64,000 bases of DNA. It comes from CAWAVN01 sp963825075 (GTDB taxonomy: Bacteria > Planctomycetota > Planctomycetia > Planctomycetales > Planctomycetaceae). The notes beneath the pieces were generated by a model that saw nothing but the letters and a program-made list of their open reading frames with translations, was not told where the DNA came from and did no database searches. The stretch covers positions 52,093 to 116,092 of the forward strand of contig CAWGRX010000040.1 in NCBI GenBank assembly GCA_963825075.1, read 5' to 3'. Position 1 is the stretch's first letter. Every line of letters starts with the position of its first letter. The translations under genes were made by a program, and so were the position numbers. Shown piece after piece: positions 1 to 8,604 of this stretch.

Positions 1-5
1 TCGGG

Positions 6-1001
6 CTAAGGAGACGCGGGCAGCGTTTCCAAGAGACCGATGACCGCCCAGCATGTGCCCCAATAGGTGGAGGTCTCGGCGGGCTGATTCTTTTTGGATT
101 TTGTGCCCGGCACCGACCAGGAGCCGTCCTTTCGCTGGGTGTCGATCAGAAACCGCTCTCCCCGCGTGAGGACCGGGCTGTCCGAAGCCAAGCCCGCTTT
201 TTGCAAGGCATACAGCGTTTGCCCGGTGGCGAGCGCATCGCTGGGGTCGCCGATCTTCCAACTCCAACCGCCATCGGGATTTTGCCGTTGCGTCAGTTCT
301 TTGAGCCGCCTCTCGGTTTCCTCGGCGGTGCCGAACCGCTGTTCGATCAACAACCGGGCGACGTACCATTCGTTGCTTTCGCCGGGCTGGGCCTGTTTGA
401 TCCAGCGGAGGGCTTTGTCCCGGCTGGAATCCGCCGCTTCACCGGTTGCCGTCCCCAGCGCGAGCGTGTTCCACATGGTGGAAACGGCGGTCGTTTCCGC
501 GAGCGGGCGTTTTTGCCGGGGGAGTTGGCCGGCGGGTTTCCAGGTGCCGTCTTTTTCCTGGCCCTTGGCGATCATCTCCACGAATTTCGCATAGCTGGAA
601 TCGTGGTCTTTTTCTTTTGCCGACTCCGAAACATCGCGGCCCAAGAGCAGTTGGCTCAATCCGTCGAGGTTTGTGGAGCCGACCGTTCCGCCTTTATCGT
701 TTTCGCCGAGTTGGTGATTCAGCGACCAATCCAGCCAGTCGTCGAGCTTCGGATGAACATTGAATCCGTGTTTTCGGGCGGAGTCTAAACTCCAGGTCGT
801 AAAAGAGACCCGATGGCAGGAGACGCATTTCCGGTCCTCGATCCACGATCGGCCTTTCTCCGCGATGAACGGCAAACTTTTCGCAACCGTTTCGCGAATC
901 TCTGCCGCGGTCGGCTTTTCGCCGGCCTCACAGACGGGCAAGGCCATCCCTCGTCCCAAAATCCAAACGGCAGAAATCAGAATCGTCAAATCAATTTTCA
1001 T
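6..1001 (-). CDS. Secreted CxxCH protein with squalene-cyclase-like (QW) repeats
   Basis: This 331-residue protein starts with a hydrophobic signal-like segment (residues 5-25), so it is probably exported. Residues 59-63 read CVSCH, a CxxCH haem-attachment motif, in a context (DRKCVSCHR) like planctomycete cytochrome-type proteins. Downstream are three QxxDGxW-like motifs, at about residues 148-154, 240-246 and 289-295, as in the alpha/alpha-toroid repeats of squalene-hopene cyclases and prenyltransferases. The cyclase DXDD motif is not visible, so a cyclase reaction is unlikely; the toroid probably serves as a scaffold (inference). The gene stands alone, with 192 bp to the cyclase gene upstream. 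Haem binding is inferred from the single motif only. The stop lies at the very edge of the window and the gene is complete. Confidence 0.75.
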   Translation of the reverse strand: MKIDLTILISAVWILGRGMALPVCEAGEKPTAAEIRETVAKSLPFIAEKGRSWIEDRKCVSCHRVSFTTWSLDSARKHGFNVHPKLDDWLDWSLNHQLGENDKGGTVGSTNLDGLSQLLLGRDVSESAKEKDHDSSYAKFVEMIAKGQEKDGTWKPAGQLPRQKRPLAETTAVSTMWNTLALGTATGEAADSSRDKALRWIKQAQPGESNEWYVARLLIEQRFGTAEETERRLKELTQRQNPDGGWSWKIGDPSDALATGQTLYALQKAGLASDSPVLTRGERFLIDTQRKDGSWSVPGTKSKKNQPAETSTYWGTCWAVIGLLETLPASP

Positions 1002-1193
1002 AATACGGCTCTCAAACTTTGACTGGGCGAACGACCTCTTCCATTGTATCCGCAGATCGCGAAATTGTCGCCCGACCGGTCGGGACCGTTTGTCGAGAAA
1101 CCGTTATGGCTTTCGGTGTCGGCTTTTTCTATTCCGGGTGCTTGCCACTTGTGGCAGCCACGTGATTCCTCTTCGAGCACGACGCGATTTATT

Positions 1194-3313
1194 TCACTTT
1201 GTGTCCATGATTTCAGTACCCGTCCAATCGTCACCAGGCGGGTTTTTTCTAAGCTTTTCCGCCTTCTCGGCCATCTGCGATGTGTGGAGGTCGCGGGGAA
1301 CCCGTGAGAGGAGTTCCCGGTAGAGCCGGCAGGCCTCATCAAAATTGGCATTCAGGTAGGCGGTCAAAGCCTGATCGGAGAGTTCCGCGAGTTGGAGCAC
1401 CTCTGAGGCGGCCTCCTCCCGCGTGCTTAAAGGTTCATAAACCTTTACCGCCTGACGCTTGCCTTTCACGGTCACAAATTCCAAAGGGCGAGCCACGATC
1501 TCCGATTCGGCCGCGCGATAGGTGGCCTCGGTGATAAGGATTCTTGTTTTATAGCGCTTATTCAAACCCTCCAACCGGGCCGCGAGATTCACCACGTCTC
1601 CCATCGCCGTGTAATTCATCCGCTGCTTGGTGCCGATGCTGCCTACAAGCGCCGGACCCGTGGCAATCCCGATCCGCGTGGCCAGCTTTTTCCATCGCTT
1701 TTCATTGCGGGTGCGTTCCTTCAAACGCCGCTGACATTCCAGCGCGGCCCGGCAGGCCAGGGCGGCATGACGGGAGTTCTCCTGCGGAGCACCCAGAACG
1801 CCATGATCCCGTCACCGAGAAACTTGTCGATCGTCCCGTCGCATTCCCCGATGACCGCGTTCATCTCTTCCAAGTAAAGATTGAGTGTTTCTCCCAGCTC
1901 GGCGGGCGACAGAGATTCCGTAAGGGTCGTAAAACGGGCGATGTCTGAAAAGAACAGCGTCAGTTCCCGCTCGGCAAGTTGATTGCTGACTTCGCCGGTA
2001 GCCGACAGCAGGTTATGGACAAGGTCGCGGGGGACATAATAGCCGAAGCTGCGGAGTCCCCGTTTCATGGCACCGACGCTGCGGTTGATCATTGCGATTT
2101 CGTGAAACATCGAGTGTTGTTCGTTCGGATTGTCCTCCTCATCCAAATCAAAGCGGCCGATGCGTTCCATTTCTTCCGTCACCTGCGCGAGCGGGCGGGC
2201 CATCATCCCCGCCAGCACGATTCCCAATAACACGGCACCGCCCAGGGCAATCAAGGCGATGAAGATCGCCTGGAGATAGCTGTCTCGGATCGCTCCCAAA
2301 AAGTCCGATTCCGGGGCGATGATCCCCACAACCCATTCCAAATCTCGATCGAGCTTAAACGCCGTGCACGTTGCCAACAGCCGCCGCCCGTCGTGATCGA
2401 GCGAGAACAATCGGTCGCTGTTTGAGCCGGCACTGCTGTTAATCATCTTCGTGGGCAAACCGGAGCGAAACAAGGCGGGCAATGTTCCTTGTTCGATGTC
2501 TTCGATTCGCAGCAATTTCCCCTGGTCGCGAAGTCCACGATGGATTTCCATCCGGACACCCGATGCGGCTAGTACGATCCCGTCGCTTGTAAAGAGGATG
2601 ACTTCGCTATTCGGGCTTGGTTTGACGGAGTCCACCAGATCCGAGAGACAGTTGACATCAAAGTCCACTGTCAGAACGCCGAGAAATTCCCCGTCCTCCC
2701 GATAATGCGGGGCAGCACACGTAAAGCCCGCCAGTCCCATCTCGTAAAAGATATAGGGTTGGGTCCAGACGCGACGCCCGGCGGATTGGGCCAGCTTGTA
2801 GAAGGAACGATTTCGGGGATCATACCCTTTGTCGGCCGGTTCTCCGTCGGGAAGCAGGCTGCCGTCGTTCCGGATCACAAATTCCCGCCATGAATTGCGA
2901 CCGTCAACGCCGGTGTCGCTGAGGATGGCCCGGAGCGAGCCGTCGGGAACACGTTCGACGGCAACGTGTTGCCCCGATTTCATGCTATAGGTCACCGCGG
3001 CGAAATGCGGATTGGCCCGCAATGTGTCGGCGAATTGGGCGGCATGGTCCTCCGGCTTCATGGACCGCCCCAACCGCAACAGGGATTCGAGCAGCTTAAG
3101 GGTCGGGATTGCGGTCTGTATGCGCGTCCGCGCCTGCTCAATGCTGCTATCGGAGGATTTGACGAACAGCGATTTCGTCAATTCCTCAACGCTTTCGGTC
3201 GTCTGGCCGAACGTGTGATAGGCGATGATTCCGCCGCTGCCGACAACCAAGAGGGCCATGGCCGCCGTGAGAGCCAGCCGATAACGAACCCGCCACCGGG
3301 TAGAACGCTCCAC
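1194..3313 (-). pseudogene. Class III adenylate/guanylate cyclase with Cache sensor and HAMP, frameshifted
   Basis: A membrane receptor cyclase that would make cyclic AMP (or cGMP) in response to a periplasmic signal. The 5' frame starts at 3313 and has a TM segment (about residues 12-32), a large periplasmic Cache-like region (about 35-345), a second TM (about 348-371), a HAMP-like linker and the first part of the catalytic domain, with metal-binding D457 (FFSDI) and D501 (FLGDG) and K497. The reading then slips: FLGDGIMAFW is followed by nonsense, while the neighbouring frame continues the family sequence (GAPQENSRHAALACRAALE, then NYTAMGDVVNLAARLEG) to the stop at 1194. One base is missing in the CCC run at 1792-1794 (+ strand); adding one G after FW restores a product of about 705 aa. 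Both halves are well conserved, so the break is recent or a sequencing error. K497 and the later GDVVN aspartate favour ATP as substrate (inference). Confidence 0.85.
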
Positions 3314-3590
3314 AATTGTCCCAATTTTCGAGGTGATGCCGAGTTGTCTGATCGTTTACTGATTCATTACAGCCGGCCGGGTAGGCCCGTGTCAATTGCT
3401 TGCGCGTTAAGTCCCTCTCCCCTCCCGAATTCGCCGCGCCACATTCCGGTTTTGACGGCGCGTCACAAAAGTGAGGCAGCTATCCCGATGCCCAAAAAAC
3501 CCGACAACGATTGAGAAATTCGCACGCTGCAAACGAGGCTCCTGTCGCGAGACCGTTATGGTTTTCGGATTGTCTTGCTTTCTTCCGAAC

Positions 3591-3631
3591 AAAAAGCCGA
3601 AGGCCGCCCCACTTGCTGTCTTCGGTTTTTT
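3591..3631 (-). terminator. Rho-independent terminator of the DUF2007-like gene
   Basis: An inverted repeat (AAAGCCGAAG / CTTCGGTTTT) with a loop of about 17 nt, flanked by A5 on one side and T6 on the other. It could work in both directions. It lies 10 bp beyond the stop of the gene ending at 3641, so that is its natural client. The rest of the 3314-3640 gap holds no gene that I can support. Confidence 0.65.
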
Positions 3632-3640
3632 GTTGAGATT

Positions 3641-3913
3641 TCAGTCCTCCGGCCGGCCCACATCGACGTCGGACCAATCAATCTCCGACTGTCCGCGTTC
3701 GATTTCTTCCAATACGACTTTCGCCCGATCGAGATCGGCAGCGTGGACGACGATCTGGACAAGCCCCGGCGTTTCCGCGCGAAAACTCGCCGTGAAGCTG
3801 CCGGTGGTTGTGGCCTCGATGCCTTGTTCTTTCAACGCCAACACGATGGCGGCGGCCTCGGCTTCGCCGGGGACGGACTTTAAGATGACCGGATCACGGG
3901 GATCGTTTGGCAC
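3641..3913 (-). CDS. DUF2007-like small protein (putative signal-transducing fold)
   Basis: A 90-residue soluble protein. The pattern of a short strand (VILKSVPGEAEAAAIVLAL), a helix, a glycine-rich turn (QGIEATTTG) and a second alpha-beta unit ending in DLDRAKVVLEEIE is the ferredoxin-like arrangement of the DUF2007 (GlnB-like) family, in which one unit carries the label putative signal-transducing protein. No catalytic residues are recognisable and the function is unknown. It is transcribed alone, with a terminator directly downstream and nadD divergent upstream. The family call rests on overall pattern and length. Confidence 0.6.
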   Translation of the reverse strand: MPNDPRDPVILKSVPGEAEAAAIVLALKEQGIEATTTGSFTASFRAETPGLVQIVVHAADLDRAKVVLEEIERGQSEIDWSDVDVGRPED

Positions 3914-4151
3914 TTGAGAAATCTCCGCAGGAAGATGCTTGCACCGGAAAAGACGAATGTATGATGATACATAGCCGTCGCGTTCTTGTCAGATCGGTCT
4001 CTGGGGTGATTCGTCTCCACCGCCAGAATCTTTACGATAATACGCGGCGGCGGGTGAAAGCGTGAAGATGTCCCACCCGCCTGGCTTGGCCTTTTCACTC
4101 TTCGACCTTTCCACTCTTCCACACACCGGAATTCAGCACGGGGAGATCACA

Positions 4152-4751
4152 ATGCGGTTGGGCCTGTTTGGGGGGACGTTCGATCCGGTGCACTGGGGGC
4201 ATTTGCTGATGGCCGAGCAGTGCCGGGAGCAGTGCCGATTGGATCAGGTGTGGCTGTTGCCCGCCGGTTTGCCGCCGCACAAATCGGACTCGGCGATTTC
4301 GACGGGCCAACAGCGGGCCGAGATGCTGGAGTTCGCGACGGCCGGTCATCCCGATTTGATCGTGAACCGCCTGGAACTTTCCCGCGAAGGCAAAACCTAC
4401 ACGGTGGATACGCTCGAAGAACTTCACGCCGAACGCCCTGACGATGAGTTGTTTTTCCTCATCGGGGGCGATTCGCTCCATGATCTTCCCATCTGGCGGG
4501 AGCCGCAGCGGATCGTGGAACTGGCCACGGTGGTGGCGGTCAACCGGGGCGATCGGCCGCTGCCGAGCCGGGAGGAACTCGCCCGGCACCTCGGCGAAAA
4601 AATCGCGGCCCGCGTCGAGCAGGTGACAATGCCGGGAATCGATCTCTCCGCCACCGACATCCGCCGCCGGGTGCGGGAAGGCAAAAGCATCCGCTACATG
4701 CTGCCCCGCGCCGTGGAAGCGTATATCGCGGAACACGGGCTGTATCGGTAG
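4152..4751 (+). CDS. nadD: Nicotinate-nucleotide adenylyltransferase
   Basis: NadD joins nicotinate mononucleotide and ATP to give deamido-NAD in the cytoplasm, the second-last step of NAD synthesis. The chosen start at 4152 gives 199 residues, the usual family length. It places the nucleotidyltransferase signature GGTFDPVHWGH at residues 7-17, and a purine-rich GGGGAG lies about 6 bases upstream. An in-frame ATG at 4062 would add 30 residues with no family similarity and is rejected. Further support: KTYTVDTLEEL, FLIGGDSLHDLPIW, and the C-terminal SATDIRRRVREGKSIRYMLP, which carries the second ATP-contacting motif. Neighbours do not suggest an operon. Confidence 0.95.
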   Translation: MRLGLFGGTFDPVHWGHLLMAEQCREQCRLDQVWLLPAGLPPHKSDSAISTGQQRAEMLEFATAGHPDLIVNRLELSREGKTYTVDTLEELHAERPDDELFFLIGGDSLHDLPIWREPQRIVELATVVAVNRGDRPLPSREELARHLGEKIAARVEQVTMPGIDLSATDIRRRVREGKSIRYMLPRAVEAYIAEHGLYR

Positions 4752-4935
4752 TTTGGCTCTTGGTCTCCAATAATTGGCGGCCGAGACCCGCAAGCGAGCT
4801 GTTGATGTTCAGCACGCAGATCCAATCCGGGCCGGCGGGTCGGTATTTTCCGTGGGGTTTTATTTGGCGCTCGCGGCCGCGACAATGATGATCGTACCCT
4901 TCGGGACTTTTCGCAGCCTCGGCTCTCCGCCAACA

Positions 4936-6986
4936 TCACAGCCAGCGCCACCAGTGTTTTTGGACGAACTCGATCACATCGCCGAACAGCACGTAGCCCA
5001 GGCTGCTTTTGCCGCAATTGATTTTCGCCCGGACTTCCGCCCCGATGCGGCGGCGGTCGGCGGGCAAATCGCCCGCGTTGATTTTGGTGAAGACCTCGAC
5101 GATCGTGCCTTTCTCGGCGGCGACGTCCGCTCGCGTGGCGATCGTTTCCATGCTGCCGGTGTAGGTCGATTCCGGCCGGGTGGCGAGCACGTATTCCACC
5201 GGCAGGTATTTGGTGTGGAGTTTTTGCTGTCCTTCGAGAATGTGGCCCAGGCGGTGCTCTTCGACTTCGAGTTCCAATCGCCAAGGCCCCGATTCATCCA
5301 TGACCTCCACCAGCGCCTCGCCCTGCTTGACCGGGCGGCTTTGCAGCTTCTGCTCGACCTGAAACGTAGCGACCACGCCGTCGATCGGCGAGCGGACGGT
5401 CAGGTGCTCCTCGCGTTCCTCATAAATGGCGATCTGCTCTTTCAGGCCGATGATTTCGATGTTCGTTTTCTGCATTTCCCCCTGCAAGCGAAGTTTTTCC
5501 TCTTCTTCTTCGCTGCCCGAGGCTTCCCCGATCTGCGCGTAAAGCGTATGCACCAGTTGCGTCTTCTCGGTGAGTTCGCTCCTGGCAGCGAGGAGTTGCG
5601 TGTGCAGCTCGTCGTTTTTGAGTTTCAACAGCGGCTGCCCTTTGGTGACGTGGGCACCGCCTTCGGCGAGGACTTGGATGACTTCGCCGTTCACCAACGC
5701 GAAAACCTGCCGTTGCTTGACGGGCATCAATTGCCCTTCGCCTTCCACGCGGTAGTCCCAGGGCACGAAAACCATCGCTAAGATAAGGAGGACGATTCCC
5801 GCCAGCACCGCGGAGGTTTTCAAGAGCTTCCGGCCGTAAAACCATTCCGAAATCCGCCCCAGCCCTTTCCAGAGAGGCAGAAAGATGATTCGCTCGTGCT
5901 CGCGGGCGTTGTGGAGCGCTGCGGAGACGTGGTCCGCGATCAGGTCCACGCGCTCCTCCAAATGCGGAGCCGGCTCGCTGGAGCGAAACTGCTCGATGAC
6001 CAGACAGCCGATGACCCGGTCGCTCTTTTTCGCCGCCCGCGTTCGCGCGGGGTCTTCCTCGTCATCGTCCGACTGGATGAGCAATTCGGTTTCGAACAAG
6101 GGCACGATCATCACCAGCCGGGATTTGCTCTCCTGCACGAAATCCGCGAGGGGCGTTTCAACTTGCGGGGGCAGCGCCTCGTTCTTGCCGGAATACAGGA
6201 CCGGCTCTTTCATGGCGATCACGGTTTTCGCCACCGCAACCATCGCCCGCACGAGGTTGGCCCGCTTGTTGACGGAATCCTGCCCGCTGATGGCCTGCAC
6301 GAAGGTTTTGCGGCCCCAGGTCAACACGACGCTCACGCGGTCGCAGTTTAAAAGCAGCCGGCCGTCGCTCGCCGCGGTGCTGCAGACTTCCTTGCTGTCC
6401 AAAGTCCGCTGCATTTGCAGCACGAAATCGGCGAACTCATGCAGAAACGGGCTGACAGCGGAACCCTCGGCGGCGGATTCGCGGCGGGTTTTTTGCCGTT
6501 CCAAATAGCGGGAAGCGTAGCCGCACATCTGCTCGACAAACTGCAAATAGCCCGGCCGGGCTTCTTTCGCGTGCCGGCCCGCTGGAAAATTTGCACCACG
6601 CCCGCCGATTCCGTCCCCGTCTGGAGTGCCGCCAGCACGATCTGATGCTCTGTGGGCAACTGCTTGTCGGTTTCCCCGGGCACATACACCGCGGCCTGCC
6701 CGGTGGACATCGTCTCCATCAACAGCGGATGATTCTGAGCCGTCGCGTTGGGGTTTTGGCGAAAACCGATCGCGTCCAGCCCCGTTTCCGCCTTCAGTCC
6801 CAAACGCTGGCCGTCTTCCAACATCCACACGGCCCCGGCGTCGGCTCCCAGCGCCTTGACGAGTTTGTCCAGGAACTGCGGGAAAAACTCTTCCGGCGGG
6901 ACCTCCGAGCGAGCCAGGGATTCGATTTCGCGGGCGAGCTGCAACACGCGTTCGCGAACTTTTTCGACGATTGCACTTTCAGACAT
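4936..6986 (-). pseudogene. GAF-domain / HlyD-type membrane fusion protein, frameshifted
   Basis: Read across one frameshift, this is a protein of about 680 aa: an N-terminal GAF-like sensor domain (from MSESAIVEKV at 6986), a second GAF-like region (LDSKEVCSTAASDGRLLLN onward), one TM segment (SAVLAGIVLLILAMVFVPW), and an HlyD/RND-adaptor periplasmic part with split lipoyl halves around a short coiled coil and a beta-barrel tail. The first frame is sound to QIFQRAGTR and then becomes nonsense; the next frame resumes at EARPGYLQFVEQMCGYASR. A single base is missing near 6561-6570 (+ strand). The gene diverges from an HlyD adaptor and an M50/HlyD fusion on the plus strand, so the three probably build one envelope device (inference). 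A cytoplasmic GAF sensor on an adaptor protein is unusual. The ligand is unknown. Confidence 0.8.
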
Positions 6987-7620
6987 TAAAGGGCCGCTAC
7001 GGATTGAGAGGGTCGGGGATTTCTACGGCACAAAGGCCACAAAGGAGCACAGGCCACAAAGATAAGATACGGAAGAAATGCTCCGTTTTTTTCCTCATCT
7101 TACTCTTGATACAGTTCTTACGAATCCTCCGGTCGCCGCGTTCCTTCGGGGAAAACTGGCGCCGGTTGAGAAGGTGTCCGATTCGTATGTTGGCCGCGTT
7201 CTTTCATTGTGAGGAAATTTGGGAATACCAGTAGTTTAGACCGCAAAGGGGCCGGGGAAAAGCCTTTTCCCTGGGGATCTCGGAGCGGGCGGTGGGAAAG
7301 CTCCGTCGCTTGAAGAATGGCTTTTTCCCGCCGCGCCACAGGAGACTTTGCGGATTTTTCCCTCATTTTCTGAAAAAACGGCGTTAGAATAATAGGGATG
7401 CGTTGTCCGCGCGGAATGGAATGGTCTCTCCAATTCCGTATTTCTTGATTTCTTTTTCTGGAGTGTGCCGCTGGCTCCGCCAGTGCGATCTCCCCGCTGG
7501 CGTCCAAATGCCGATCGTTTTCTGCTGCTCGTCTAAAGCTGCGCTGGCAAATCCAGTGGCCCACCTTCGCTTTGCCGACGTTTTGAAACACTCGCTCTAT
7601 AGCCCCTCCGATGGAGTCTT
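6987..7620. other. Divergent intergenic region with a short hairpin repeat
   Basis: These 634 bases lie between the divergent GAF-HlyD and HlyD genes and must carry both promoters; I cannot fix them by eye. At 7462-7486 sits a 25-bp hairpin unit with core GCTGGCTCCGCCAGTG. It recurs almost identically at 48514-48538, where the stem differs only by an A-to-G change that leaves a wobble pair. ORFs here have no protein-like features. No precursor-peptide gene could be recognised. Confidence 0.5.
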
Positions 7621-8535
7621 ATGATGGATTTATCGAATCGCCCGGCTCGGCACTTCGCGGTTTTTGCCTTGGGTTTGACAATCGGCACAACGGGCGCGAT
7701 TGCCCAGGAAAAGTCCGCTCCACCCAAGAGCATCCCCCTGGATCAGTGCCGAATCGAGTTAATCAGCGATGTCGAAGTCGCCAGCGGAATTCCGGGAGTG
7801 CTCGAATTCGTGAAACCTGAAGAAGGCGACCCGGTGAAGGCGAACGAGCAAATCGGCGGATTAAAAGCCGACGTGGTGTTGGCTCAAAAAGCCATCGCCC
7901 TCAAAGAAGCCGAGAACGACGTGGAGGTCCGCTACGCCCAGAAAGCCGCGGAACTGGCCGATGCGGAATATGCCAAGGCCCTGGAAGCCAACCGCCGGCT
8001 GGACGGCACCGTGGCGGCCGTGGAAATCGACCGCCTGCGATTGGCCGCCGAACGAGCCCACCTGCAAATCGAGCAGGCCGAGCATCAATTGGACGTCGCC
8101 AACCTCAAAGCCAACGAAGCCCAGGCCAACTTGGAAGCCTATCAGCTCAAGGCCCCCATCAGCGGCGTGGTCACCAAGCGCTACAAATCCAGCGGCGAAG
8201 CGGTTCGCCAAGGCGACGTGATCCTCAAAATCCAAATTACCGACCGGGTTCGCGTGGAAGGTTTCGTCGATCTGGTCGATTCGTTCCGCATCCAACGCGG
8301 CGATGCCGTCAAAGTGCACCTCGACATCCCGGGCATCGAATTGAAAATTGAAGAAGAACAGTTCGACGGCGTTTTGAAATACGTGGGTCTGGGCGTGGAA
8401 CCCGTGACCGGCAAAGTCCGCGTGTGGGCGGAAGTTCTAAACCCCAAGAATGTCCTCAAAGACGGCCTGACCGCGAAAATGACAATCTATCCCCGGAAGG
8501 CGGACATCGTGCAAACGACGATGCTCGCCGAGTAA
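7621..8535 (+). CDS. HlyD-family periplasmic adaptor
   Basis: A 304-residue exported adaptor protein. Residues 10-29 form a signal peptide ending in AIAQ. Two half-lipoyl motifs (about residues 56-80 and 176-206, the second with APISGVVTKRYKSSGEAVRQGD) flank an alpha-helical coiled coil rich in alternating A/E/L (about 84-172). A beta-barrel and a closing conserved stretch (VEPVTGKVRVWAEVLNP) follow. This is the membrane-fusion (RND/ABC adaptor) architecture. Neither an inner-membrane pump nor an outer-membrane TolC partner lies in the window; the next gene, 69 bp downstream, is an M50/HlyD fusion. The start could be the ATG at 7621 or at 7624. Confidence 0.85.
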   Translation: MMDLSNRPARHFAVFALGLTIGTTGAIAQEKSAPPKSIPLDQCRIELISDVEVASGIPGVLEFVKPEEGDPVKANEQIGGLKADVVLAQKAIALKEAENDVEVRYAQKAAELADAEYAKALEANRRLDGTVAAVEIDRLRLAAERAHLQIEQAEHQLDVANLKANEAQANLEAYQLKAPISGVVTKRYKSSGEAVRQGDVILKIQITDRVRVEGFVDLVDSFRIQRGDAVKVHLDIPGIELKIEEEQFDGVLKYVGLGVEPVTGKVRVWAEVLNPKNVLKDGLTAKMTIYPRKADIVQTTMLAE

Positions 8536-8604
8536 CCAGAGGGGAGATCCCGGCTCGCCAAACGGACAACTGCCGACGAACAACGGACTAAGGACAATTG
8601 ACAA

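Noticed and set aside
7118..7591. 157-codon minus frame in the HlyD divergent gap, considered as a peptide-precursor gene
   Set aside because: It covers the hairpin repeat, has no leader-core organisation and no ribosome site.
6987..7620. tRNA or small RNA genes in the long intergenic regions
   Set aside because: No cloverleaf with a T-loop signature could be recognised by reading here or in the other gaps; a covariance-model scan would be needed to exclude them.
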